NCBI GenBank assembly: GCA_900544865.1
Contig: UQXA01000007.1
Coordinates: forward strand, 10,723 to 74,722
Length of the DNA stretch: 64,000 nucleotides
Reading direction: 5' to 3'
From: an uncultured Collinsella sp.
GTDB taxonomy: Bacteria > Actinomycetota > Coriobacteriia > Coriobacteriales > Coriobacteriaceae
Shown here: in pieces, positions 55,009-63,684 of the stretch
How positions within the stretch are numbered: position 1 is the stretch's first letter
Layout of the letters: the number at the start of each line of letters is the position of its first letter
The notes under the pieces: generated by a model
Seen by the model: only the letters and a program-made list of their open reading frames with translations
What the model was told of the DNA's origin: nothing
Databases searched by the model: none
Made by a program: the position numbers and the translations under genes

Positions 55009-56355
55009 ATGATCGATCGCTATACCCGCCCGGAGATGGGACACATTTTCTCCCTCGAGAACAAGTACGCCATTTGGCAGGAGATCGAGGTCTTGGCCTG
55101 CGAGGCCCAGGCGGAGCTCGGCAAGATCGGTATTTCCAAAGACGAGGCCCAGTGGATCCGCGACCATGCCAACTTTGAGAAGGCGAAGGTCGATGAGATC
55201 GAGGAAGTCACGCGCCACGACGTCATTGCCTTCCTGACCAACATGAAGGAGTTCATCGATGCCGATGTTCCCGAGGGCGACCCCAAGCCCAGCCGCTGGG
55301 TTCACTATGGCATGACCAGCTCCGATCTGGGCGACACGGCCCTGTGCTACCAGCTCACCCAGGCCTGCGACCTGATCATCGAGGACGTCAAGAAGCTCGG
55401 CGAGATTTGCAAGCGTCGCGCCTTTGAGGAGCGCAACACGCTCTGTGCCGGCCGCACTCATGGCATCCACGCCGAGCCGATGACCTTCGGCATGAAGTTT
55501 GGCTCTTGGGCCTGGGAGCTCAAGCGCGATCTGGATCGTCTTGAGGACGCCCGCAAGAATGCTGCCTTTGGTGCCATCTCGGGCGCTGTCGGCACCTACA
55601 GCTCCATCGAGCCGTTTGTCGAGGAATATGTCTGCGAGCACCTGGGCCTGGTTCACGACCCGCTGTCCACGCAGGTTATTAGCCGCGATCATCACGCCTA
55701 CCTCGCCGGCGTTCTCGCCACCACCGCGGCCACCTGTGAGCGCATCGCTACCGAGGTTCGCAATCTGCAGAAGACCGATACACTCGAGGCCGAGGAACCG
55801 TTCCGTAAGGGTCAAAAGGGCAGCTCCGCCATGCCGCACAAGCGCAACCCCATCACCATGGAGAAGGTCTGCGGCCTGTCGCGCGTCGTGAAGGCCAACG
55901 CGCAGGTTGCCTTCGATAACGTCGCCCTGTGGCACGAGCGTGACATTTCGCACTCCTCTGCCGAGCGCGTCGCCCAGGCCGACAGCTTCATCGCCCTCGA
56001 CCACATGTTCCAGTGCCTCATCCGCGTTATCGACGGCCTGCAGCTGTATCCCGCTCGCATGATGGCCAACCTCAATAAGACCCGCGGCCTCATCTTCTCT
56101 TCCAAGGTACTGCTCGCCCTCGTCGACACGGGCATCACCCGCGAGGACGCGTACGCCATTGTGCAGGAGAACGCTATGGCAACCTGGCACGAGGTACAGG
56201 ATTGTGTCTCCGGCCCCACCTTTAAGGAGCGTCTCGAGGCCGACCCGCGCTGCACCGTCAGTCAGGAGAAGCTCGACGAGATCTTTGATCCGTGGGACTT
56301 CCTCACCCGTATCGACACGGTCTTTGATCGTCTGGAGCAGCTGAGCTTCGAGTAG
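55009..56355 (+). CDS. purB: adenylosuccinate lyase
   Basis: PurB (448 residues) cleaves SAICAR and adenylosuccinate, releasing fumarate. MIDRYTRPEMGHIFSLENKY begins the protein; TRHDVIAFL, RTHGIHAEPMTFGMKFGSWA and the fumarase-superfamily signature GSSAMPHKRNPI are present. AAAAAGGAG lies five bases before the ATG. The upstream gap holds the tRNA-Gly repeat array. Confidence 0.97.
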   Translation: MIDRYTRPEMGHIFSLENKYAIWQEIEVLACEAQAELGKIGISKDEAQWIRDHANFEKAKVDEIEEVTRHDVIAFLTNMKEFIDADVPEGDPKPSRWVHYGMTSSDLGDTALCYQLTQACDLIIEDVKKLGEICKRRAFEERNTLCAGRTHGIHAEPMTFGMKFGSWAWELKRDLDRLEDARKNAAFGAISGAVGTYSSIEPFVEEYVCEHLGLVHDPLSTQVISRDHHAYLAGVLATTAATCERIATEVRNLQKTDTLEAEEPFRKGQKGSSAMPHKRNPITMEKVCGLSRVVKANAQVAFDNVALWHERDISHSSAERVAQADSFIALDHMFQCLIRVIDGLQLYPARMMANLNKTRGLIFSSKVLLALVDTGITREDAYAIVQENAMATWHEVQDCVSGPTFKERLEADPRCTVSQEKLDEIFDPWDFLTRIDTVFDRLEQLSFE

Positions 56356-56381
56356 GTTCGGGCATAACGTTAGCTTTTTAG

Positions 56382-56419
56382 GGCGCTTTGCTGGTAATGT
56401 GTGTTGCCGGCAAAGCGCC
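56382..56419 (+). terminator. hairpin after purB
   Basis: GGCGCTTTGC (56382-56391) and GCAAAGCGCC (56410-56419) form a 10-bp stem; only a short, late T-run follows. Confidence 0.65.
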
Positions 56420-56483
56420 TCGTTGCATTTAGGGAAAGACGGGGATAATAGTCGTCTCGAATAACATTCTGAGAGGGGATCGC

Positions 56484-56747
56484 ATGATTTCGTTTGATTA
56501 CAAGCCTCAGGGCGTGTGTGCTCGCAATATTCACCTTGACCTTTCCGATGACGGCAACAAGGTGGTGGGCGTTGAGTTTACCGGCGGCTGCGACGGCAAT
56601 CTCAAGGCTATCTCCAAGCTGGTCGAGGGCGCTCCCGCCGATCGCGTAATCGAGGTTCTCGCCGGTAATACCTGCGGTATGAAAAAGACCTCCTGCGCCG
56701 ACCAGCTTACGCGCGCTATCGAGGCCGCTCGCGCCGAGATCGCCTAA
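56484..56747 (+). CDS. TSCPD-domain protein
   Basis: The 87 residues match the small TSCPD family (TIGR03905-type): FTGGCDGNLKAISKLVEG and CGMKKTSCADQLTRAIEAA. The cysteines at CARN, GGCDG, NTCGM and TSCAD are likely metal ligands. The domain also occurs at the C-terminus of some ribonucleotide reductases; the free-standing role is unknown. Its stop codon overlaps the next start codon (TAATG). Confidence 0.85.
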   Translation: MISFDYKPQGVCARNIHLDLSDDGNKVVGVEFTGGCDGNLKAISKLVEGAPADRVIEVLAGNTCGMKKTSCADQLTRAIEAARAEIA

Positions 56748-57958
56748 TGGGTATCGCCGATCACATCAAGAACGGAATATCGCGTCGCGGCTTTGTACTC
56801 GGTGGGGCTGCCGCGGGCGCTGCCACGGTGCTTGCCGGATGCTCGAAAAAAACGGGTACCAGCGATGATGCCGCCGGCGAGCCGCAGGTTATCAAGGACG
56901 ATTCCAAAATCATCTCGATTACGGATGAGTATGAGGCTGTCGACATCGATCTTGAGCCGGCGTCATCGTGGACGCTGCCTCTGGGTACGCTGCTGTACTA
57001 CTGCGACGGCGATTACGCCGCGGCGATGATGGCGCCCGCATCGGCGCTGCACGCCAACACACTCGGTGTGCTCAACCTGGGTGATGGCTCGCTTACCACA
57101 TTAATCGAGGATCCTATCGAGGGCGCGGGATATGCATTCTACGATGTCCGTGCCGGCGACGGCGTATTCGCGTGGGTTGAGATGAACTTTGCCAATTCAT
57201 CGTGGAAGCTCTACGCTCAAAATCTGTCGGGCGCTTCGCTCTCTGGCGATGTGGTTGAGCTCGATCGAGGTGGCAAGGACTATGATCCGCCCCTGTTTAC
57301 GGCGTTCGGGTCATCAGTCATCTGGTATAAAATGCCTTCGGCAGGTGGCAATAAAACGAGTAGTGATTCGTTTTGCTATCGTCGCTCACTTGATGAATCC
57401 AAGGCCGAGACAATTTGGAAATCGACGGGCCGCTTTGCATCGGCCCCGCGCGCGAGCGACGGCATTTTGACCATCTCGCCGCGTGTCCGCAACGACGAGG
57501 GCGTCTACTACGGCATAACGGCAATCGATCTGACCGACGGCAACAACACCAAGCGTGCCCAGCTAGTCCTTCCCTCGTCAGTCTCGCCTTTCGAGGCCGT
57601 GTATATGGGCGATACCTTCGTGTTTTCTATCGAGGCGGCCTATAGCGGCGTGGGCAGCCTGGGCAATATGGGCACGTATATCGGTAATGAGGGAGGGCCG
57701 TACCTCTTTCTGTCACGCGAGCCGCTCGCATGTGCGGCTGGCAAGAAGAATAAATACCTTGTTAAGGTACAGGCGTCGCATTTCCTGATCGACACCTCTG
57801 CCAAGACCTATGGCTCGCTGCTGTCGCCCGACCGCGCTTTGGAGTATGGCGATTATCCAGCTACGGCGGGAAAATCGGACTCATTCCTTACGTACGCCAC
57901 GGTGCGCAACAGCCAGGGTATACCAGAGACGGTCACTGCACGCCTATTCTCTCTTTAA
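56747..57958 (+). CDS. Tat-exported lipoprotein of unknown function
   Basis: The N-terminus has a twin-arginine motif SRRGFVLGG (12-20) and a lipobox VLAGC (28-32), so it should be exported folded and lipid-anchored. After a short linker, the 350-residue domain has repeating W/Y-rich strands (SSWTLPLGTLLYYCDGDYAA; SSVIWYKMPS; ATVRNSQGIPE) that look like a beta-propeller. No catalytic motif is recognised. It is coupled to the TSCPD gene by overlap; a functional link is not obvious. Confidence 0.8.
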   Translation: MGIADHIKNGISRRGFVLGGAAAGAATVLAGCSKKTGTSDDAAGEPQVIKDDSKIISITDEYEAVDIDLEPASSWTLPLGTLLYYCDGDYAAAMMAPASALHANTLGVLNLGDGSLTTLIEDPIEGAGYAFYDVRAGDGVFAWVEMNFANSSWKLYAQNLSGASLSGDVVELDRGGKDYDPPLFTAFGSSVIWYKMPSAGGNKTSSDSFCYRRSLDESKAETIWKSTGRFASAPRASDGILTISPRVRNDEGVYYGITAIDLTDGNNTKRAQLVLPSSVSPFEAVYMGDTFVFSIEAAYSGVGSLGNMGTYIGNEGGPYLFLSREPLACAAGKKNKYLVKVQASHFLIDTSAKTYGSLLSPDRALEYGDYPATAGKSDSFLTYATVRNSQGIPETVTARLFSL

Positions 57959-58017
57959 GCTTAGAGGGGTTAAAAAGGCGCCAACAGGGGAATAAACGCG
58001 TTGTAATTGTGAGTACC

Positions 58018-58056
58018 GCCCGCCGAGCTGCCGCGTCATAGCGGCATCCGGCGGGC
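58018..58056 (+). terminator. hairpin between lipoprotein gene and response regulator
   Basis: CCCGCCG...GCCGC pairs with GCGGC...CGGCGGG in a long, slightly bulged stem. No U-run follows, so this could also be a leader structure of the response-regulator mRNA. Confidence 0.45.
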
Positions 58057-58111
58057 TCAGGTGCGTTAAAATGGGCTTGTTCTTAGCTAATTGAGACAGG
58101 GGGGCCGTGTT

Positions 58112-58834
58112 ATGGCTTCAGATGCAAAAAAGATTCTGCTGGTCGAGGATGAGAAGGCAATCCGTGACGCCGTCGCTGCCTATCTCGAGCGCGAAGGCTA
58201 CTGGGTTGTGGGCGTCGGCGACGGCCAGTCCGCGATCGAGGAGTTCGAGAAGCATCAGTTCGACCTGGTCGTGCTCGACCTTATGCTCCCCAAGATTCCC
58301 GGCGAGCGCGTTTGCCGCACCATTCGCGATACCTCGGATGTCCCCATCATCATGCTGACGGCTAAGGGCGAGATCGAGGACCGTATTATCGGTCTTGAGC
58401 TCGGCGCCGACGACTATCTGATTAAGCCGTTCTCGCCGCGCGAGCTCGTCGCCCGCGTTCGCGCTCTGTTCCGCCGTGCCCATCAGGCCGACGAGCCCGC
58501 CGTCGAGGTACTCGACTTCGGCGATCTGGTCATCGATATCTCGGGCCACAAGATCTTGGTCGAGGGCAAGGAAGTCGATCTGACGGCTTCCGAGTTTAAG
58601 CTGCTCACCACGCTTGCCCGCCATCCCGGCCGTGTGTATAACCGCATGGAGCTGGTCGAGAAAGTGCTCGGGTATGACTTTGAGGGCTATGAGCGCACCA
58701 TCGATAGCCACGTGAAGAATCTTCGCGCCAAGCTGGGCGATGATCCCAAGAAGCCCAAGTGGCTCTACACCGTCCATGGTGTCGGCTATCGCTTCGAGGC
58801 TCCGGCCAAGACCGATAAGTCGGACGAGAAATAG
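58112..58834 (+). CDS. OmpR/PhoB-family response regulator
   Basis: The 240-residue regulator has a receiver domain (ILLVEDEKAIRDAVAAYLER; phospho-acceptor Asp in LVVLDLMLPKIPG; the conserved Lys in LIKPFSPRELVARVRAL) and a C-terminal winged helix (LTASEFKLLTTLARHPGRVY; YTVHGVGYRFEA). Start 58112 is the ATG after GGGGG. It is followed 11 bases later by its histidine kinase. The regulon is unknown. Confidence 0.93.
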   Translation: MASDAKKILLVEDEKAIRDAVAAYLEREGYWVVGVGDGQSAIEEFEKHQFDLVVLDLMLPKIPGERVCRTIRDTSDVPIIMLTAKGEIEDRIIGLELGADDYLIKPFSPRELVARVRALFRRAHQADEPAVEVLDFGDLVIDISGHKILVEGKEVDLTASEFKLLTTLARHPGRVYNRMELVEKVLGYDFEGYERTIDSHVKNLRAKLGDDPKKPKWLYTVHGVGYRFEAPAKTDKSDEK

Positions 58835-58845
58835 GGAAATCACAT

Positions 58846-60411
58846 ATGACACCTGCGCGCTTTGAAATCGGACAAAAGCACAAGCAGGAGAGCGAGGCGG
58901 GTTCCAAGGCTAGTTGGAACACGCCTCGTTCCGATTCACGGCCAACGATGAGCTATCCCTCGCGCATGGCACTTGCTTTTGCTCTGACATCGCTCATGAC
59001 GGTATTGGTGCTGGTGGGCGTTGTCTCTGTTGTGTGGGGCACGGTCTTTTCGGATTACACACGCTCCAATATCGTCGAAATCGCAAATTCCGCTGCCGAG
59101 AAGTTGGCAACCTCATATGAGGAAAACGGCTCTTGGACCGCGGGAGAACTGCGCACGGTCGCAACGTCGAGTTTGGTTTCCGACGATCTGGGCATGCAGG
59201 TCGTCAATAAAAAGGGCGTGATCGTTTATGACGATTCTTGGCCCTCGGCAAGCGCTACCGCCGATGTACGCGAAAACCAGGCTATGACCGACGACACGAG
59301 CGGCAAGAGGGCATCGCATAGCCCGGTCTCGTCTGCTCCAACCGACTCCGATAGCGTTGCTGACGTCGAGATTGTAACGTCTTCCGGCGAGCATGTCGGA
59401 CAGGTAAAGCTGTGGGCCATCGGCTCCGACGCTCTGCTCACCAAGGCGGACTCTGCGTTTAGGGAGAAGACCTTTAACGCCATGGCCCTCGCCGCGGTTG
59501 TTGCAATCTGCATTTCGGTCGTTATCGGATCGCTCGTGTCGCGCATGCTCACCAAGCCGATTCATCGCATCACCAGTACCGCAAAGCAAATCCGTGACGG
59601 CGACCTGTCGGCTCGCACGGGACTGCGCGGTGATGACGAGATCGATCAGCTGGGTGAGACCTTCGATGAGATGGCCACTTCGCTCGAGAAGGATATGAAA
59701 CACGAGAAGCGCCTGACCTCAGACGTTGCACACGAGCTTCGCACGCCGCTTATGGCCATGCTCGCAACGGTCGAGGCCATGCAGGATGGCGTGTATCCCA
59801 CCGACGATGAGCATTTGGAGACCGTTGCTTCCGAGACGCGTCGCCTGGCTCGTCTGGTGCAGCAGATGCTCGACCTGTCGCGCATGGAAAACAGCACGGC
59901 TCCGCTCAACCTTGAGCCGGTGGACATGGTTCCTTTCGTGCGTTCCATCGTCAATGCCCAGGAGCGCCTGTTTGTCGACCGCGATCTGCGCCTGCGTTTT
60001 GCGGACGAGACCCAGGGTCACGACGATGTCATCGAGGCCGATCCCGACATGATCACGCAATGCGTCATTAACCTCTTGAGCAACGCCATGCGCTACACTC
60101 CCGAGGGCGGTTGGGTCGTGGTGTCGGTGCTCAGTGACCGCAAGCACGTCAGCATTGCCGTTTCTGATACCGGCATCGGTATTGCCAAGGACGATCTGTC
60201 GCGCATCTTCGGGCGGTTTTGGCGCGCCGATGCCAGCCGCGCCCGCGAAGCTGGCGGCCTGGGCGTGGGTCTCGCCGTGACTAAACAGATCGTCGAGCGT
60301 CACCATGGCTACATATCCGTGGAGTCGGAGCTTGGAAAGGGTACGACTTTTACAATTCATCTGCCCCGCGAGCACACGGCAGACGCGGCATCTACTACAA
60401 TGGAGCACTAG
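58846..60411 (+). CDS. sensor histidine kinase
   Basis: This 521-residue kinase has two membrane segments (~43-68 and ~208-233) enclosing a ~140-residue extracellular sensor domain with Asp/Ser-rich regions (DDSWPSASAT), a HAMP linker (TKPIHRITSTAKQIRDGDLS), a HisKA domain (phospho-His in SDVAHELRTPLMAM near residue 296) and a HATPase domain (QCVINLLSNAMRYTPEGG; SDTGIGIAKDDLSRIFGRF; GGLGVGLAVTKQIVERH). It is paired with the upstream response regulator. The signal cannot be inferred. Confidence 0.92.
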   Translation: MTPARFEIGQKHKQESEAGSKASWNTPRSDSRPTMSYPSRMALAFALTSLMTVLVLVGVVSVVWGTVFSDYTRSNIVEIANSAAEKLATSYEENGSWTAGELRTVATSSLVSDDLGMQVVNKKGVIVYDDSWPSASATADVRENQAMTDDTSGKRASHSPVSSAPTDSDSVADVEIVTSSGEHVGQVKLWAIGSDALLTKADSAFREKTFNAMALAAVVAICISVVIGSLVSRMLTKPIHRITSTAKQIRDGDLSARTGLRGDDEIDQLGETFDEMATSLEKDMKHEKRLTSDVAHELRTPLMAMLATVEAMQDGVYPTDDEHLETVASETRRLARLVQQMLDLSRMENSTAPLNLEPVDMVPFVRSIVNAQERLFVDRDLRLRFADETQGHDDVIEADPDMITQCVINLLSNAMRYTPEGGWVVVSVLSDRKHVSIAVSDTGIGIAKDDLSRIFGRFWRADASRAREAGGLGVGLAVTKQIVERHHGYISVESELGKGTTFTIHLPREHTADAASTTMEH

Positions 60412-60469
60412 CTTTTCGCTATTCGGTGAAGGAGGGGCCGCGTCCCTGCCGCTCCGAGTTTGCGAAAAC

Positions 60470-60489
60470 ATGCGGGAAAGAACCCGCAT
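60470..60489 (+). terminator. hairpin after the histidine kinase
   Basis: ATGCGGG and CCCGCAT pair around AAAGAA, followed by TTCTGTCG. It is weak and lies just before the purC ribosome-binding site. Confidence 0.5.
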
Positions 60490-60520
60490 TTCTGTCGTAT
60501 TTAGGTAAGGAGTGACTCAC

Positions 60521-61408
60521 GTGACAACGATGGAGCGTCGTCCGGATTCCCGTGGCAAGGTTCGTGATATTTACGATGCCGGTGAAAACCTGCTGATGGT
60601 CGCCACCGACCGCATTTCTGCGTTCGACTTCATTCTTCCCGACGAGATTCCGTTTAAGGGAGAGGTACTCAATCGCATCTCGGCATTCTGGTTCGATAAG
60701 TTTGCCGACATCGTCCCCAACCATCTCGTTTCCATCGACCCGGCGGATTTCCCCGAGGAGTTTGCTGAGTATCGTGACTACCTCGCTGGCCGCGCCATGC
60801 TGGTTAAGAAGGCCCAGACGATTCCTATCGAGTGCATCGTCCGCGGCTATCTGACCGGTTCGGGCAAGAAGACCTACGACGAGAACGGCACCGTCTGCGG
60901 CATCCAGCTGCCTGAGGGCCTGACCGAGGCTTCCAAGCTTCCTGAGCCGCTGTTCACGCCGTCCACGAAGGCCGAGATCGGTGACCACGACGAGAACATC
61001 TCGTTCGAGCGTTGCTGCGAGATCGTGGGCGAGGACATCGCCACGCAGATTCGTGACCTTTCCCTCAAGATCTACAAGGCTGCCGCCGAGTACGCCGCGA
61101 CCCGTGGCATCATCATTGCCGACACCAAGTTCGAGTTTGGTGTCATCGATGGCAAGGTCACGCTGATCGACGAGTGTCTCACGCCCGACTCCAGCCGTTT
61201 CTGGCCTGCTGCCAGCTACGAGGAGGGCAAGATCCAGCCTAGCTACGACAAGCAATTCGTCCGCAATTGGCTCAAGGCCAACTGGGATATGACGGGGGAG
61301 ACCCCGCACCTGCCCGCCGAGGTCATCGATGGCACGTCCGAGCGCTATCGCGAGGCCTTCCAGATCATCACGGGCTCCCAGTTCACAAGCATGAAGGAGA
61401 ACGCATAA
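60521..61408 (+). CDS. purC: phosphoribosylaminoimidazole-succinocarboxamide synthase
   Basis: SAICAR synthase (295 residues) couples aspartate to CAIR with ATP. GKVRDIYDAGENLLMVATDR, IECIVRGYLTGSG, IIADTKFEFG and DECLTPDSSRFWPA are the family blocks. The start is a GTG at 60521 with AAGGAG eight bases upstream; the GTG at 60512 overlaps that site. purC is followed directly by the next gene with no gap. Confidence 0.96.
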   Translation: MTTMERRPDSRGKVRDIYDAGENLLMVATDRISAFDFILPDEIPFKGEVLNRISAFWFDKFADIVPNHLVSIDPADFPEEFAEYRDYLAGRAMLVKKAQTIPIECIVRGYLTGSGKKTYDENGTVCGIQLPEGLTEASKLPEPLFTPSTKAEIGDHDENISFERCCEIVGEDIATQIRDLSLKIYKAAAEYAATRGIIIADTKFEFGVIDGKVTLIDECLTPDSSRFWPAASYEEGKIQPSYDKQFVRNWLKANWDMTGETPHLPAEVIDGTSERYREAFQIITGSQFTSMKENA

Positions 61409-61984
61409 GTGAGTACCCGTAGCGCCACGAACAAGCGCACGCAATCCCACGAAGTTACCGGGGTTGCGCGCAAGTCTGCCGCATCTGCTAAGCCCGCCCG
61501 CCAAGCAGCGAGCTCCGTTCGCGTCGTGCCGGCTTCGTCTAAGGCACGCCGCAAAGAGCTCGAGAAGGGCGAGAACCTCGAGGGCCTCTCTAAAGAGGAG
61601 AAGCGCGCCCGCAAGGCTAAGCAGCGCGCCAAGGAGGACCGCATCTATACGGTGTCGAATATCCTCCTCAAGCAGGACGAGGACTACACCAAGCGCCGTC
61701 GCATCTGGTGGATTGTGCTCGCCATTGGCATGGTGCTCGTCGTGGCAATTTGGGCCTCGCTGTACTTCGCTCCCGCTGGCATGGTGTCCAGCCCTGTCCA
61801 GATGGTCGGCATTGTTTTGTCCTACGTCATCATTTTGGGCGACTTTATCTATGACTTCGCTCGTATTCGTCCCTTGCGCAACATGTACCGCGCGCAGGCC
61901 GAGGGCATGTCCGAGAACAAGCTCAACGCTCTTATTGAGCGCGCGGCTGCCGAGGAGGACAAGAAGGACTCCAAGAAGAAGTAG
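61409..61984 (+). CDS. unknown protein with basic N-terminus and two membrane segments
   Basis: This 191-residue protein starts with a GTG directly after the purC stop. The first ~90 residues are Lys/Arg/Ala-rich and helical (LSKEEKRARKAKQRAKEDRI). Two membrane segments follow (WIVLAIGMVLVVAIWASLYF and MVGIVLSYVIILGDFIYDFA) and a Lys/Glu tail. I do not recognise the family. It is probably translated from the purC transcript. Confidence 0.8.
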   Translation: MSTRSATNKRTQSHEVTGVARKSAASAKPARQAASSVRVVPASSKARRKELEKGENLEGLSKEEKRARKAKQRAKEDRIYTVSNILLKQDEDYTKRRRIWWIVLAIGMVLVVAIWASLYFAPAGMVSSPVQMVGIVLSYVIILGDFIYDFARIRPLRNMYRAQAEGMSENKLNALIERAAAEEDKKDSKKK

Positions 61985-62014
61985 CGTTTGCATACATACT
62001 TATCGCTAAGATAT

Positions 62015-62045
62015 AAGGCGCGTCGTTTTTGCGGCGCGCCTTTTT
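62015..62045 (+). terminator. intrinsic terminator of the purC transcript
   Basis: AAGGCGCG / CGGCGCGCC with a T-rich loop is followed by TTTTT. Confidence 0.85.
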
Positions 62046-62073
62046 ACTGTTCTATAGATAGATGGAGTGGCAC

Positions 62074-63354
62074 ATGATTCGAGCTGCCCTGACGGTCGAA
62101 GAGGCTCTGGAGGGCATGAAGGCCCTGGAGCCCAAGATTAAAAACTACGCGCGCCTGGTCGTCCGCAAGGGCGTAAACGTCAAGCCCGGCCAGGAGGTCG
62201 TCGTTCAGTCTCCGGTCGAGTGCGCGCCGTTTGCGCGCGTGGTGGTCGCGGAGGCCTATGCTGCCGGCGCCGGCCACGTGACGGTCATTTGGGCCGATGA
62301 TGCCGTGACGAGGCTCACGTACGAGCATGTCGAGAAAAGCTATTTTGAGCAGACGCCCGAGTGGAAGCGCATGCAGCTGGATTCCTTGGCCCAGGATGGT
62401 GCCTGCTTTGTCTTTATCGAGGGTGCGGATCCTGCGGCCCTTAAGGGCATCGATCCCGCTAAGCCCGCTGCAGCTTCTAAGGCAAGGAACACGCAGTGCA
62501 AAGTTTTCCGCCGTGGACTGGATTACAACATCAATCCGTGGTGCATCGCCGGCGCTCCGGTCGTGGCTTGGGCGCACGAGGTGTTCCCAGGAGACGCCGA
62601 TGAGGTTGCAATCTATAAGCTGTGGAATGCGATTCTGCACACCGCGCGCGCCGATGGCCAGGACCCAGAGAGCGACTGGGAACTCCATGACGCCGCATTC
62701 GAAAAGAACCTGCGTTTCCTGAACGACAATCGTTTCGACTACCTGCATTACACCGCGGCAAATGGAACCGATCTGACGATTGGCATGACGAAAGGTCACG
62801 AGTGGGCCGGCGGCAAGGGCAAGACGCCCGATGGGCACCCCTTCTTCCCCAACATTCCCACCGAGGAAGTCTTCACCTCGCCCGATCGCATGCGTGCCGA
62901 CGGTATCGTGTACTCGGCCATGCCGCTCATCCATCACGGCAATAAGGTCGAAGATTTTTGGATTAAGTTCGAGGGCGGCCGCGTGGTGGACTACGACGCC
63001 CGCGTGGGCAAGGCAACGCTCGCAAGTATCATCGATACTGACGAGGGCGCTGCTCACCTGGGAGAGGTCGCGCTCATTTCCAAGAACACGCCGATCCGCG
63101 AAAGTGGTGTTCTGTTCTACGATACGCTCTATGACGAGAACGCTAGCTGCCATCTCGCGCTAGGTGTCGGTTTCCCCGAATGCATCGAGGGTGGGTATGA
63201 CATGTCCAAGGAGGAGCTTCTGGAGCATGGCGTTAACGTCTCGAGCACGCACGTCGATTTTATGATCGGCACGGACGACATCGATATTGTGGGCATTACG
63301 CCTGATGGACGTGAAGTTGTGATTTTCCAGAACGGCCAATGGAGTTGGGAATAG
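62074..63354 (+). CDS. M29-family aminopeptidase (AmpS/PepS-like)
   Basis: The 426-residue metallopeptidase removes N-terminal amino acids from peptides in the cytoplasm. Metal-ligand motifs of the M29 family are visible: the N-terminal NYARLVVRKGVNVKPGQEVVV, IPTEEVFTSPDRMRADGIVY, FEGGRVVDYDARVG, GEVALISKNTPIRESGVLFY and SSTHVDFMIGTDDIDI. The ATG at 62074 has GGAG before it; an earlier in-frame ATG (62062) is part of that region. It is followed by tRNA-Lys, whose promoter overlaps the gene's 3' end. Confidence 0.92.
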   Translation: MIRAALTVEEALEGMKALEPKIKNYARLVVRKGVNVKPGQEVVVQSPVECAPFARVVVAEAYAAGAGHVTVIWADDAVTRLTYEHVEKSYFEQTPEWKRMQLDSLAQDGACFVFIEGADPAALKGIDPAKPAAASKARNTQCKVFRRGLDYNINPWCIAGAPVVAWAHEVFPGDADEVAIYKLWNAILHTARADGQDPESDWELHDAAFEKNLRFLNDNRFDYLHYTAANGTDLTIGMTKGHEWAGGKGKTPDGHPFFPNIPTEEVFTSPDRMRADGIVYSAMPLIHHGNKVEDFWIKFEGGRVVDYDARVGKATLASIIDTDEGAAHLGEVALISKNTPIRESGVLFYDTLYDENASCHLALGVGFPECIEGGYDMSKEELLEHGVNVSSTHVDFMIGTDDIDIVGITPDGREVVIFQNGQWSWE

Positions 63355-63373
63355 TCCCAGACCGTGGTACAAT
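63345..63373 (+). promoter_or_regulatory. promoter of tRNA-Lys
   Basis: TTGGGA (63345-63350) and TACAAT (63368-63373) with a 17-base spacer, nine bases before the tRNA. The -35 element overlaps the end of the aminopeptidase gene. Confidence 0.7.
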
Positions 63374-63382
63374 GCCACCCGC

Positions 63383-63455
63383 GGGCCGTTAGCTCAGCTG
63401 GCAGAGCAGGGGACTTTTAATCCCAAGGTCCAGGGTTCGAACCCCTGACGGCCCA
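63383..63455 (+). tRNA. tRNA-Lys(TTT)
   Basis: GGGCCGT pairs with ACGGCCC; discriminator A. The anticodon loop in GGGACTTTTAATCCC gives TTT. Unlike the other four tRNAs here, CCA is not encoded (ACCC follows). Confidence 0.96.
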
Positions 63456-63684
63456 CCCAAAGATTGTTGAGACGGTCAACTTCGGTTGGCCGTCTTTTTT
63501 GTCGCCCTTTCATGGGTTCGAACCCGTCGGGGCGCGGAGCTGAGTAAACGCGTGAGCGTTTGCCAGCGCAGCGCGCAAGGCGCGAAAGCGCCGCAGCGGC
63601 CGCCTGCGAAGCAGGCTGAACCCCTGACGGCCCACCCAAAGATTGTTGAGACGGTCAACTCCGGTTGGTCGCTTTTTTGTTGCC
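63439..63684 (+). repeat. tRNA-associated repeat, Lys copy, with duplicated tRNA end and terminator
   Basis: A ~68-base unit running from the tRNA T-arm through the acceptor end and terminator (63439-63506) recurs at 63618-63684 with only a few changes. Between the copies lie 111 bases that start with GGGTTCGAACCC (inverse of the tRNA-Lys T-arm), then GTCGGGGCGCGGAGC, the hairpin AAACGC-GTGA-GCGTTT, and further GC-rich hairpins. A third T-arm-like GGGTTCGAACCCG follows at about 63691. Confidence 0.8.
63471..63500 (+). terminator. intrinsic terminator of tRNA-Lys
   Basis: GACGGTCAAC / GTTGGCCGTC around TTCG (one mismatch), followed by TTTTTT. Confidence 0.9.

Noticed and set aside
54457..56190. 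577-codon minus-strand frame over tRNA-Gly and purB
   Set aside because: It is antisense to purB and runs through a tRNA gene and repeats; no start signal or known domain.
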